A stretch of DNA of 64,000 nt from contig JADHYV010000005.1 of the NCBI GenBank assembly GCA_027604705.1, positions 62,001 through 126,000 on the forward strand, written 5' to 3'. The position numbers and the translations under genes were made by a program. Below are positions 22,367 through 33,404 of the stretch, in pieces. This DNA comes from Allomyces arbusculus (Eukaryota > Blastocladiomycota > Blastocladiomycetes > Blastocladiales > Blastocladiaceae). Numbering within the stretch: the stretch's first letter is position 1; each line of letters opens with the position of its first letter. A model generated the notes under the pieces. It did not search any database. It had not been told where the DNA came from and saw only the letters and a program-made list of their open reading frames with translations.

Positions 22367-23363
22367 GATCTGTGCTCGGGTCGCGTCGGTGATGTTTTGC
22401 GTGCCACCGTCCGGATGCTCCGCATTCTTTTTGCTTCCGCTTTTGCGCGACAGTTGCATGTTTGTATCGGACCCAGCAATCAATTTTCGAGGCATCCATC
22501 ACCGTCGTTTCTTCTCCAATCTTCGGGATGCATGCGCACGTCACGCACGCCAGCCCTTGCGTGAGCACGCTCCGTCGTGCCTCTGTCAACCTCTTGCAGC
22601 GTCACCTCGTCGCTTCGCTGGAAGCCCTTGCCGCCTCTTGCCGCCTCGCAGTTCCTGTTGGGGGGCGGTTCGAGTCATTTGCATGTGACCAAGGACGCCG
22701 GCGCGGTGCCGTGCCGCTGCGCTGCCCCCACCGTGCCGACCAATCCGGCCGACCTCACCACCATGCCGCAGGCCGCTCCGCGTCCCAGCGCATTGCTGTC
22801 AGCACCGCACCCGCTTGACCTGACCAAGAATGACCGGCCCCGTCGGCTACTGCCCTCGCCCGTGCAAGTGCGCCCGCGGCGGAGCCAGCACCAACGTTGG
22901 TGCCGCCGCTTGCTCCTGCACACGCACCGTTGAACGGCTGCTTCGCCCCGGCCCCAAGCAATGCGTCCCGTCGAGGATCCCGGCGGGCCCTCGCACACGC
23001 GGGACCTATTTGACTTTTGCTGGCATGGGTCCGGGGCATGCGACGCGATGCGTGCCGCATGCCGCACCGCCAGCGCGTGATTTATGCGGAACGATCAGCA
23101 TCGCTGAGCGTCTGGTCGCGACCGTGGGGGTGCCACCGCACGCACGGCCCTCGATGCGTCCGCCCGCCCGCCGCGACCAGCGGCGACAACGGCGACGGGA
23201 CCGTGCTGGGCGCAGTGCCATGCGCGCGGGGACATAACCCGCGCGCCCGGACGAGCGTCCATGTATAAAGTCCGGCTCCATCCGTGCGTGCCACGAAGCG
23301 ACCCACGTCCACTTTCCCACGGCCGATCTCGCGCCGATTCAGCAGCACGCGCGCAACGCAGCC
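22367..23363. other. Intergenic between the tyrosinases, with Cys-rich fragments
   Basis: About 1 kb. Plus-strand frames around 22690-22930 read PCRCAAP and later YCPRPCKCARGG and ACSCT, which look metallothionein-like, but no solid start, stop and splicing model emerges. The downstream part serves as the promoter of tyrosinase copy 2. Confidence 0.35.
23264..23269 (+). promoter_or_regulatory. TATA box (TATAAA)
   Basis: Perfect TATAAA 100 bp upstream of the ATG of tyrosinase copy 2, in the context ATGTATAAAGT; transcription would start at about 23295. Confidence 0.6.
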
Positions 23364-24914
23364 ATGGCTCACCACCGCTCCACACGTCGTCCACCCGGCG
23401 CCGCGGCCGCACCCGTTGCCGGTCGTCGTTCCGTGCGCCGCCCCCGCGCCGGCAGCGCGCTGGCGCAGCTCTCGAGCCCGGCATTCCTGGCACAGCTTGC
23501 GATCCTGGCCGTCATGGCTCTCGCCACATCGAACCTCGCCTATGCGACCTGCGGCAGCCGTCGAGTCCGCAAGGAAATCTACGACCTGACGGCCGCCGAA
23601 GCCGCGAGTCTCGTAGGCGGATTGAAGACGCTCTACACCAATGGCGTCGCCAAGCGGTTCACCGACATGCACGTCAGCATGAACACCGACGCTCACAATA
23701 CGCCGCAGTTTACGCCGTTCCATCGCGCCATGGTCTGGCAGTTTGAGACGGAGCTGCTCAAGGTCGCGCCCGAAGTGCGTTGTTCGCTTGCGTGCAGGCC
23801 TGATTTGACGCGTCTGGTTCGAATTCTTTGCGTGGTCTGCTCCAAACTGACGTTTCTCGCTGCGCTATGTAGCTGACCGGCCTTCCCTACTGGGACGCGA
23901 CGTACCAGGCCGACGACCCGGGCTCGTCGTTCATCTTCCGCAACGACATGTTTGGCGCCGCCGTCTCGGGCTGCCTGACAGGTAGCTTTGCCGGGATTCC
24001 CAACACGGCGTCGGGCCTGCCGGGGTGCGTGCGCCGCGACCCGCGGCCCAACTTCACGCTTTACTCTTCGACGCTGCTCGCCAACGCGCTCACGTCCGAG
24101 ACCTCTTACTCGTCGTTTGAATCCACGCTCGAGTACGGCGAGCACGCGTCAGTGCACAACTACGTGTCGGGCAACATGGGCAATGTGTTGTACTCGCCGT
24201 CGGACCCCAGTATGTTTAGACTCCCCGCAGAAGCGCGTCGTTTTTGCACGCCTTTGATGCTGATTACTCAAACCTAATTCCGCAGTTTTCTGGGCGCACC
24301 ACTGCGCCGTCGACTACTATTGGACGCGGTGGCAGGCGCTTAACAACGGCGCCAACAGCAACAAATACGACGGATCGCACAAGAACCGCGCCGTCTCGAC
24401 GCGCGACGTGATTATGAACCAGACCGTCGCCGACATTCTCGACTACGCCAACACGCTCTGCTACGAGTACCAGCCGCCGCAAAACGCGCCCGCGGGCAAG
24501 GAGCCGTTCCCGGCCGCCGGCACGTCCGACAACAATGGCAAAAAGGTGTCGGACTCGCTCGCGACGGCCTCAACCGATGGTCCGTCCCGGTCGCCACGCG
24601 CGCGCGCCGTTTTTGCGCCATCGCCGCTCACGCCCGAATTTGTCACCGAGTTTGGGATTGACCGCGATGGCGTCGAGCGCGTGCACCAGCGCGCTGCGGC
24701 CACGGCCAAGCTCTTGCAGGACCAGATTGCGAGTGGGATCGAGGTGCCGTCCATGGAGGACCTCGCGCGGCTGGCGATGGCGGATGGGCCGCTGGTCCAG
24801 GCTGGGGAGGAGAAGCCGAAGAACAATGCAGCCGCACGCGTTGCCGGCGTGCAGCTCTTCAGTGCCGTCATGACGCTCTTGGTTGCGATTGCGTTGTCGC
24901 TGTCGGCGTTCTAG
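23364..24914 (+). CDS. Secreted tyrosinase-domain copper oxidase, copy 2 (458 aa)
   Basis: Tandem paralogue of the gene at 20652. Exons 23364-23774, 23873-24209 and 24286-24914; the middle exon is 337 nt, exactly as long as its counterpart in copy 1. After an unusually long Arg-rich lead of about 42 residues comes a hydrophobic segment (43-61) ending in NLAYA, then TCGSRRVRKEIYDLT as in copy 1. All six copper ligands are present: H103, H111, H120 (site A) and H228, H232, H255 (site B, IFWAHHCAVD). The C-terminus ends in a hydrophobic tail (VMTLLVAIALSLSAF), again suggesting a GPI or membrane anchor. The long basic leader could mean a type II anchor or a start further downstream than annotated. 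Confidence 0.88.
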
Positions 24915-25319
24915 TTCCCTGTTGCTTGTTGCTTGTTGCATTCATTGCCTGCCGTCGGGCTGTAGCTGGCACAGCCTGGTCTGTTTCTTGTTTAGGTTCG
25001 TTTGAATATCGCTGTATACACGCTATGTTGCATAAGTCATCGTTGCCTGCCTTTGTTGTGAAGGTTTTACGTCGTGTCGGTGGTGGTGGGCGGTGCTGAG
25101 GAGCATACAACAGCCAGCATGCTTGAAGGCGTGTGGTTGTAGTGGTGCATGCCAGATGCGAACACACTGCACAGCACAGGCACACCCCACCGCGCCAAGC
25201 GTTTCACCTCCCGCCGATTCCGCCATTCCACCCCTTGCCAGCACCAGCATTCCCGACTCCACCGACAACGCGCGCCCGCAAGCACGGCAAGCGCGCGACC
25301 AACATCACCATCACCAGCA
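24915..25319. other. Intergenic, 400 bp
   Basis: Follows tyrosinase copy 2 and contains TTGCTTGTTGCTTG direct repeats near 24920. Probably 3' untranslated sequence and the promoter of the doubtful gene that follows. Confidence 0.4.
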
Positions 25320-25868
25320 ATGGGCTTTGCGAGCGGCAGGACCGCCGCTGCCGTCGGGTCGGACATCAAGTACCATGCCGTTCCGGGTGCCGGGACCGCG
25401 GCAGCGCCGGGCGACCCGGATCCGTCGGCGACATGCATGGTCGACATGTCGAATGGTGCGAATCGTTGCCGCTCCGATGGCATGAGCGGTGGATGCTTAC
25501 GCCCACGACGTAGAGAAACTGGCACACGTTGGTGCTGGTGTTTACCACAGCCATCCGGGCGCGACGGCGTGGGCCGCGTCGCGATTCCGCCGCGACAGCC
25601 GCGACGTGCTCGACGCGCGACGAGGACGGCGCGCGCTGCCGTGGTATTACGATGGGTGCTTTTTGAGCAAGGTGGGTGCTGTGGATGTCACTAGCCGCGC
25701 TCGCTTGTACCCGTACTCAACTGACGCACACAATCCCTGTCCCGTTCTGTCGCGCACGTCGAACAGCTCGTCATTGCCGTTGTCATCTCTCTCTGGATCG
25801 TGGCCGTCATGTGGATCGCGTTGACGTTTGATCCGAGCCCACCACCACGGGCCGCACCAGACGCATGA
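25320..25868 (+). CDS. Doubtful small single-pass membrane protein
   Basis: The first part from ATG 25320 encodes a Gly/Ala-rich stretch with ATCMVDMSNGANRCRSDGMS. The last part (after about 25770) encodes LVIAVVISLWIVAVMWIALTF, a clear transmembrane helix, followed by a short Pro-rich tail and TGA at 25868. Between them two frames compete. One repeats the cysteine motif as ATCSTRDEDGARCRG; the other reads YYDGCFLSK and splices in phase (intron about 25671-25773) to the helix. I could not find one splicing model that keeps both cysteine motifs and the helix. Treat the ends as indicative. No family recognised. Confidence 0.35.
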
Positions 25869-26217
25869 CGGCGTTTGTAGCTGACGCTGCCACGCGACGG
25901 CAGGTTCACGGGCACCGGCCACGCGCGGGTTCTCACTCTTGCGATTCGCGCTGTACATATTTTCATTGGCTGCCTAAAATAGAGATTTCCAACCGTTCCG
26001 CCCGGCCAATCGCTATCGCCGTCGTCGCGACATGGTAGTCAAGACCCCACACACAATGCAACCGCATGTATTTCTTGTTGTGGCCGCAGAGGCCAGAGAG
26101 GGAGGGGGGAATGGGCAGCCGCGCGCCGGACAGGATGCGAAGGGTCTATCGAGCCCGATTTTTTCGTACGCACGGGTGCCGTCCTTGCGGCCTCGCCCGC
26201 GAAGCGTGGCCAGCACA
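25869..26217. other. Intergenic, 350 bp
   Basis: 3' side of SET1 and of the doubtful gene. No coding signal seen. Confidence 0.4.
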
Positions 26218-29200
26218 TCAATTGAGGAACCCGCGACACGCCTTGGCCTCGCATAAGCACGGGATCTTGGCATCGTCATCCTCAAAGTCAAACTTGTAGT
26301 CGTAGGTGATCTCCTCGCCAACGGCAATCGGCTTGGCCGCGTAAATCACGATGCGCTTGCGTCCGTCAACGGCAATAATCCGGGCAATGCAATTCGGGTC
26401 GCAGCAGTGGTTGATGAACCGCGCATAATTGCCCGTTTTGGTCGCGTCCACGACGCGGTCGTCGTCGAGCCGGAACAGGTACGACGACCCGCCGAGACCT
26501 TCACGCTCGTATTGCAATTCGCGCGTGTCGGCCACTTTTTGACGGACCACTTCGCCCACGTACTCGATGACCAAGTCGCCGGCCTCGATCGGCTCGAGCG
26601 CGTACAAGCCCCAGTTGTGGATGCCAGACTTGGCGATCTTGAGCCGCTTGGCGCGCGCCTTGAGCGTGCTCACACTCATCGTGCCCTCGACCACCCACGT
26701 ACTGCTGCTTGTGCCTGCATCCGGCACACTGCCGGTCGCGGCGGACGCACCGCCACTTTCGTCGTGCCCCAGCGCGCCCAGGACGCCGAGTACCGCCGCA
26801 CCCGCACGCGTCGACGTACCCGCAGCCAACAGCGCCTGGTGCCTTTCCTGCGGCGTGAGCGGCGGGATCCGCGGCAGGTAATGCACCTTGGCATCGAACG
26901 GGATCTTGCGCACGCCCATGGTCCGGGAACACGTGCTCCACTTGGCTGCGGCTGGATCCATGGATGGGGCACCCAGGAGATCGGCCGCGGTCGTCCACGG
27001 TGTCGGCGACCCTGGTTTCCCGGTAGCATCGTGCGAAGGCCCAAGCCCGAGCTTGTCGAGCGGTGCGACAATTGGGTCATCCGGTACGGACACCGCGGGC
27101 GGGAGCATGAGCGGCGGCGGCGGCGCGGCCATGACGGGATCCCGCGCAGCGAGCGGCTTTTCGGGCGACGCGGGTAAGGCCGCGTACCGTTCCTGCAGTG
27201 CCGCGTACATGTACTTGTACTCATCGCGCGCGCCGTGGCCGACCCACGTGACTCTGTCCTGGTCGGGCCAGGACGACGCGAGCCCGTCGAGCACAAAGTC
27301 GGTCTCGAGTGACGCGAGCGTGCCCTCGAGTTGCGACTCAAGAGCCGCGAGCGTGGCGGTACGATCGGTCTCGCGCCGGGCCTCGACCGCGTCCTCATCC
27401 TCGTCGTCGGCGTCGTGACCGTCATTGGCGTCGTCATCGGACCACAGCCCGGCGTCAGGCAAGTAGTCCCACTTGGCGGGCACACCGCGCACGCGCGGGA
27501 CGTCGCGGCGCGTACTTTTCCGCGCCTTGACCGCCGCCGCCGCCGCCGCCTTATTCCTGACCCGCCGCGCGGCCGCCACGGCTTTCGCCGACTTGGGTTT
27601 CGCACGCGGCACAACTGCTGCGGCTGCAGGTTCCCCATCGTCGTCCTCGTCGCCACCTGCAGGCGGGACTGCCGAGACCGCATCGCTATCCACTGCGGCC
27701 TCATCCTCATCCTCGTCCCCGTCCTCCTCGGACGTCGAATCAAAGTCGATATTCCGGCGCTTGCGCGCGGCCGGCGCCGTCGTTGTGCGCCGCCGCACCC
27801 CACCACCGGAGGTCCCCATTGCCAGCAGTTCCGCCTCCGACTCGGATATCGACGTGGACGTCGACCACGACATGGCGCGGCGCCGCCGCGCGGTCGGGCG
27901 TGCGGCGGCCAGACTGTCGCCGTCACTATCGTCGTGCGGACTACGACTCCGTCCGCGGCGCAGCCGCTTCCGCCGCGCACGGCGCGCGTCCTCCGGATCA
28001 GACTCGTCGTCGGACAATTCGCGCCCGCGGCGCCGCGCGTCGGACCGGCGCACCTTGAACGACGGCAAAGCCAAGATCGCGCGGTCGAGCGACCCGTTGG
28101 TCGCGGCGCGGGCGCGCGGGGCCGCGTGGTGGTCTGATGTGGTTGTAGGCGTCGGGAGGTGCGAGTCGCTCGTGAGCCCGGCGTCGTCGTCGAACGTGGC
28201 CGACAGTGACGGGAACTGCACGTCGGCGGAGGGCATGTCCTCGGTCTGCTCTCCTACCCCACCAGCGGCAGCAACCCGTGCGCGCACGCGGTGCTTGATT
28301 GCGTCGAGCAAGTGCTCCGCCATGATGCGGTCCCAGATGGCCTTGCGCGCGTCGATCCGGAGTCGGGTCTTGGCCACGTCCGCGTCACGGTCCCAAGCCG
28401 ATTTTGGTGGTACTGCCCCGGCGGCGGGACCGCTTGGCGTGCTGTCGTGGCCAAGGATGACGTCGGCGCGCAGCACATAGCCTTCGTGCCGCTTCCCGTC
28501 CATAACCCGGTGGCACCGCACGACGTTCTCCGGGTCGGCGAACGTGATGACCCAGGCGCCGTCGACGACAGCGGCACGTCGCGGACCAAAGCTCGATACG
28601 AGCGCGCGCAACTTGTGCGCAGCAAAATGCAGTGGGATGTTGGTGATGCGCAGGTACGGCGGGACGAGCGCGTCGTTTGCGTACGGGTCGCGCTCGTGCG
28701 GCGTCGGTGGTGGGGATCGAGTCGTCCCATTGGCAGGCTTCCGACGCTTCGCGTCAGAGTCGCGAGCGGACGGACGGGAAGTGCGCGAGGAGCGCAAGTC
28801 CTTGGGCATACCTCCAGGGGTCGCGTCGGCCGATGGTGGGCCTGCAGGGGCAGTACCAGGGGGTGCAGGTGGTGGTCGCGAGTAGGCTTCCTGGACGAGC
28901 ATGCGGAACGTTTGCCCTGTTCAAATCGAAGGAAAGTCAGGATCGCCATCGTGTTCATGCACGCAGCCGTGAAGTGACTGTACCCGTCACGTCCGACTCG
29001 ACGCGCAAGAACGTTCCATCGCGCATCGGCCGTGCATCAAACCGGCGAACACAGTCATTCGTCGCAGCGGTCGAGTGAAACTTGATGCGCGCAATCCCAA
29101 GACTCATGCCATTGGCCGGGTGCAGCTCGACGCGCGTGTACTCGATGGGCCCACACTCGGCAAACATGGCGCGCACGCCCGCCGGGTCGAGTGTCGGGTC

Positions 29201-30393
29201 GAGGTTCGCGACGGTCACAAAGGTTGGCAGGTACGTGACGCTCGGGTCCCTCTCCAGCACGTGCGCGCAAGCAACATGTCAGTGTCACTGTGCAACGGCG
29301 GGAGCCACGCCAGGGAGAGTGTGGTACCTGGATCTGCGTGCGCAATAACGCGCGGTTGTGGAACCGGTGCGACTGGAGGAGCCGCGGCACGGCCTGCGCG
29401 GCGATGCGCGGGTCAGTGGGGGTGATCTTGCAGCTCGACTCACCTGGCTACATGGTTTAACGAAAGATAGCATCAGCGGTACCGCCCAAAACTTGAACTG
29501 AGGGAGCACGATTTCCAACTGGAAAGTACCATGACACCATTCGTTCGTCGCGGCGGCTCCTTTTTCGACTGCTTGGCTGGATCCCCGAGAGCCTTCCACA
29601 TCTCGCCAAACAGTGCGGGTGGGGGCGGGACGTATTTTTCGGGTACCGGCGTCGGTACCGGCATCGGCGTTGGTGCCGGGATCGGATCAATGTCCACCCC
29701 AGGCGTCGGCGACAAGAGCAGCGCAGACTCGGGCAAAACTCCCGACGACGTGCGGCTGCGCGGGTACTCGTCGAGCAAAGGCCGCGCGCCCGAATACGAC
29801 CTCGTGCGTGACGATGGCGGGAGCGTTGCGTCGCGATCTCGATCAGAGCTACGGTACCGGTCAATCATGCGCGATGGTGGTGGCGGCGGTGCGTCCCAGT
29901 CCTCTGGGTAACTGCCGCGCGGTCCCGGTGGTGGTGGTGGTGGCGGGTAGCGGTCGCGGTCGCGCATCGGCGGCAGCCAGTCTCCCCTGTCACGATCGCG
30001 GTCGCGCGGGTCGTACCGGTCGACGGAGGAGGTGCCGCGCGGCGGGAGCGGCGCCGACCGGTACGAGTCGATGAGTGGGGCGCGATCTCTGTCGCGGTCG
30101 CGGTCGCGGTGATCCCAATCCCGCTCGCGGTCCCAGTCGCGGTCACGATCCCGATCCCAGTCGCGATCACGGTACTCGTGCGGGTAGGGGCCCCTGGGGC
30201 CACTGCCGTGCGGGCTGCGGCCGCGTGCGTCGTAGTAGTCGTCGCGCACGTCGCGCCGCATACTGTGCGATGACGGTGGCCGCGCAAATGTGCCGGCAGC
30301 CCATGGTGGTGGCGAAGGTGCCGCTGCAGAGCCATGCGGCGGGTCTGGGGTCGGCAGGAACGGCGCGCCCGAGGACGGCGTGTGCACGACCAT
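26218..30393 (-). CDS. SET1: SET1 histone H3 lysine-4 methyltransferase (1316 aa)
   Basis: Catalytic subunit of COMPASS. Four exons in phase: 30393-29530, 29447-29328, 29251-28984 and 28916-26218. The N-terminus (1-288) is Pro-rich with a long Arg-Asp dipeptide tract ([10 protein letters not shown] type). A first RRM lies at about 335-415 ([12 protein letters not shown]...), and a second RRM-like block follows at [17 protein letters not shown]. The middle is acidic and Arg-rich with nuclear-localisation-like clusters. The N-SET motif is [20 protein letters not shown]. The C-terminal SET domain has [28 protein letters not shown] and ITYDYKF, then the post-[17 protein letters not shown] ending at the stop, exactly as in yeast Set1 and SETD1. 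ATG 30393 was chosen because the frame further upstream has only non-ATG codons. Confidence 0.93.
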
Positions 30394-31298
30394 GGCACCG
30401 GGCACGGCGTGGAGCTTGCGGTGCGGGAGCAAGCGCACGGGCTGCTACGCGTACTTGGGCGCAAGAACGGCTGCAGGTGCTCGGATTGGCGCTGGGTGAT
30501 CAGAACAGGCCGAACTTGGCCGTGCCGCAGTTTGCCCCGACTAAGCGCTTCGCGCAAGCGGGTACTTGACCAGCACGGTGGAAGCGCCGCGTTCGCGCCG
30601 TATGGCCTAGATAGTGCTTGTTCGAGTCGTCGTCGTCGTCTTGGGCTCGGCGTGCTCAGTGTCGGCGATAGACGACGGCGTGGTGGTTGACTCTGACGTG
30701 CGGAGCAAAGTCGCGCACACTGCGCGAGGGCGCTTCAGCGGAGCAGCACTTGGTGCAGCCCAGTTCTCGGTCGTCCTCCTCTTCGTCGTCGCGCGCTACT
30801 GCGAGCGTTGCCCTTGCTCTCGTTGGCCGTCGCCGCCGTCGTCGTGGTCTCTTGGTTTGCAGGTCGGCCGCGGCTTCGACCAACGATCGTGCTGGCGCAC
30901 ATGACAGGACCGTGATCGTGTGGCGACCTTACACGCTCCTCTTCACACGTCTTCGCGTCGACACGTGTCGACTCGCCACAGGGTTTACTTGGCCGTGGGC
31001 AGTCATTCCCTCGTCGTTTTCAGCGTCCTGTGTTCGCGCCCGCCCAGCTCTCCACCCTTCTGCACCAGCATCAACCATCCCGTCGGCCCCACATCGCTCC
31101 TCCTTCGAGCACCAACACCAACATCAACACCAACACCAACCCGAACGAGAAGCTGCTGCGAGTTGCCGCAATCTGCGACCCGATCCGTGCAAGAACCAGT
31201 CCGACCGTCGCTTGGACTGTTACTTGTGCTCCGACTCCTGTCGACCACCACCCAGCTCTTTCGCCCTCAACTACCCCATTTGATCCGACGCGCCGACC
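30394..31298. other. Divergent SET1-SAR1 promoter region
   Basis: 900 bp with no convincing gene. It contains the CACCAA microsatellite listed separately, close to the SAR1 start, so that element is likely in the SAR1 5' untranslated region. Confidence 0.5.
31111..31141 (+). repeat. ACCAAC hexanucleotide microsatellite
   Basis: Five near-perfect ACCAAC/ATCAAC units, about 160 bp upstream of the SAR1 ATG. Confidence 0.7.
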
Positions 31299-32151
31299 AT
31301 GTTCATTGTCAACTGGTTCTGGAGCGTGCTGTCGTCGCTCGGTATGCTGCAAATGCGTTGCATGCCCGCAGTTCTCGCTCGAGCAAAACGACCCCGCTCA
31401 CCAACGACGTTCCTGCTGTTCCTGCTGCCGCTATCATTACGGATCCCCAGGCCTCGTCAACAAGAACGCCAAGATCCTGTTCCTCGGCCTCGACAATGCC
31501 GGCAAGACGACGCTCCTGCACATGCTGAAAAACGACCGGTTGGCGACTTTGACGCCGACGCTACACCCGAGTACATACGACTCGCTTTTTTGTTTGCACG
31601 CGTGGCGCGCCCCTGCTTCTGAAAAACATCCCTGACCACGATCTTTCCACGCACTAGCCAAGGAGGAGCTCGCCATGGGCGGCATCTCCTTCACGACGTT
31701 TGATCTCGGCGGCCACGTGCAGGCGCGCCGCATCTGGAAGGACTACTTCCCAGAAGTCGATGCGATTGTGTTCATTGTCGACGCGGCGGACCGCGGGCGC
31801 ATTCCCGAGGCCAAGGCCGAGCTCGATGTGCGTTGCTCTGCACCTACTATCCTCGCCCTGTTGCGTCAACGCCTGACTGACCCCCGTCATATTCATATCC
31901 ATATCTAGGGTCTTCTGCAAATGGAGGAGCTCGCACGCGTGCCGTTCCTCGTGCTCGGCAACAAGATCGATGCGCCCGGCGCACTCTCCGAGGACGAGCT
32001 GCGGTACTACCTTGGCCTGCACCAGACGACGGGCAAGGGCAAGACGACGTTGCCCGAGGGCACGCGCGCGATTGAGCTGTTCATGTGCTCGATTGTGCTC
32101 AAGCAAGGGTACGGCGAAGGGTTCCGGTGGTTGTCGGGCCACATTCCGTGA
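31299..32151 (+). CDS. SAR1: SAR1 small GTPase (191 aa)
   Basis: GTPase that recruits the COPII coat at ER exit sites. Exons 31299-31341, 31451-31570, 31658-31827 and 31909-32151. The N-terminal amphipathic helix [15 protein letters not shown], which inserts in the ER membrane, is intact. G1 is GLDNAGKT, switch I carries the Thr in TLHPT, G3 is DLGGH (with the catalytic His), G4 is NKID, and the G5 region reads MCSIV. The length equals that of other Sar1 proteins. One intron splits the TLHPT codon region. Confidence 0.95.
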
Positions 32152-32276
32152 ATGCGCGTTGCGTTTCGCGTCGATTTAAATTTTTGGTTTGGGGGCAACG
32201 GCAACGACAAGGCGAGGAGATTGGGCATGACGTGCAATGGTGGAAACAAAGATGTTTTTCCTCTTCCTCCTGCTTT

Positions 32277-33105
32277 TCATGATCCCTCCCCCTTCATTTT
32301 CTCCACCACCCCAGACATAGGTCTGGCACCGACCAAATATGCGCCCCACCCATTGGGCAACCTCTCGGGCGGCGGCAGCGTGACCAGCGAATCGTCAAAC
32401 AGTTCCACAAACTGCTCGGCCATGGCGCGCGCCGACGGGAACGAAAAGGCGCGAAACTCAGCGACAATCGCGTTGAAGTTCCACCGCTGCATGCGGCGCA
32501 GGCACGCGACTAGGACCCCCGTCTCGTGCACGCCCGTTGTACAGCAGGCGAGCACCGGGTGCGTGCGCGGCGCGTCGAGGACGAGCTCGAGCGCTTCCTT
32601 GATCAGTTCTTCGGGCACCGGGCGCCAGGTGGCGGGCGGGGACAAGGATGCCGCAGTGCTGCTGAGTGTGGAGGGGGTGCCGAGGGTGGGGCGCCACGCG
32701 TGCGGTTGGCCGAGGTGGATCTGTACGATGTGCGAGGGCGTGAGTGGGTGGAGAGATGTGCGCGAGCCAGCGCGAATGGAGTACACTGACCAGCTCGATC
32801 TTCTGCTCGTCGAGGAACGCGAGGACGGCGCGTGGGGGCAAGTCGGGCGAGAGGACCAGAACCGACTTGAGGTGCAAGGTGCGCAAATATGGAATGTGCG
32901 CCGCGGTCGGCATGCCGCTCCGGTAGACGTTGGGCTCGACTTGCGCAAACGCATCGGGCACGACCAGGAGTGGTGGAGGCGCCCCCGACGACGACGAGGG
33001 GGTTGTGGCTGTGGTAGCCGCGGTCACGGCATCTTGAGCGGTTGCAATGGGTACGGGCGCCACGGCCGCGGTTGGCGTCGCGGTCGAGGATGCGGCTGTC
33101 GCCAT
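32277..33105 (-). CDS. Oca/Siw14-type atypical dual-specificity phosphatase, probably inactive (252 aa)
   Basis: Two exons, 33105-32791 and 32720-32277. After a 45-residue Ala/Thr/Pro leader comes the family start VEPNVYRSGMP and LRTLHLKSVLVLSPD, typical of the fungal/plant PFA-DSP group that in yeast includes Siw14 and Oca1-6. The phosphate-binding loop is degenerate. The family's HCxxGKHRTG is here CCTTGVHETG: Cys165 is present, but the preceding His is Cys164 and the essential Arg is Glu171. The rest of the domain (LRRMQRWNFNAIVAEFRAFS, EQFVELFD) is well kept, so this looks like a maintained pseudophosphatase rather than a decaying gene. Some yeast Oca proteins are also thought to be non-catalytic. 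Confidence 0.82.
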
Positions 33106-33404
33106 GGTCGCTGGTGCTTGCTGGTTGAGACTTGATGATACTGTGGTGATTCTTGGTAATCGCGGCGAGGTCGGTTGGCTGGTTGGCTGGTCGGTTGGTC
33201 GACGACTCGCGGACTGGTTGCTTTGGCGGGTCGGGCGTGGATGCGCGTGGTGGTTTGTGGCGGCGTGCAGGCCAAGGTTGGCCCTTTCCTGCACGCGTCG
33301 TGCTCGAGCATGCATCGACACCCCCGCACCACCACCAACCACGACCGTGGCCTGCACGACCCGACCAAGTCGACGACGAGCACCGCACTCTCTGCACCGC
33401 CAGC

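Noticed and set aside
30394-30438. N-terminal extension of SET1 starting MRLLPHRKLH
   Set aside because: Its first codon is GTG, not ATG; the first real ATG is 30393.
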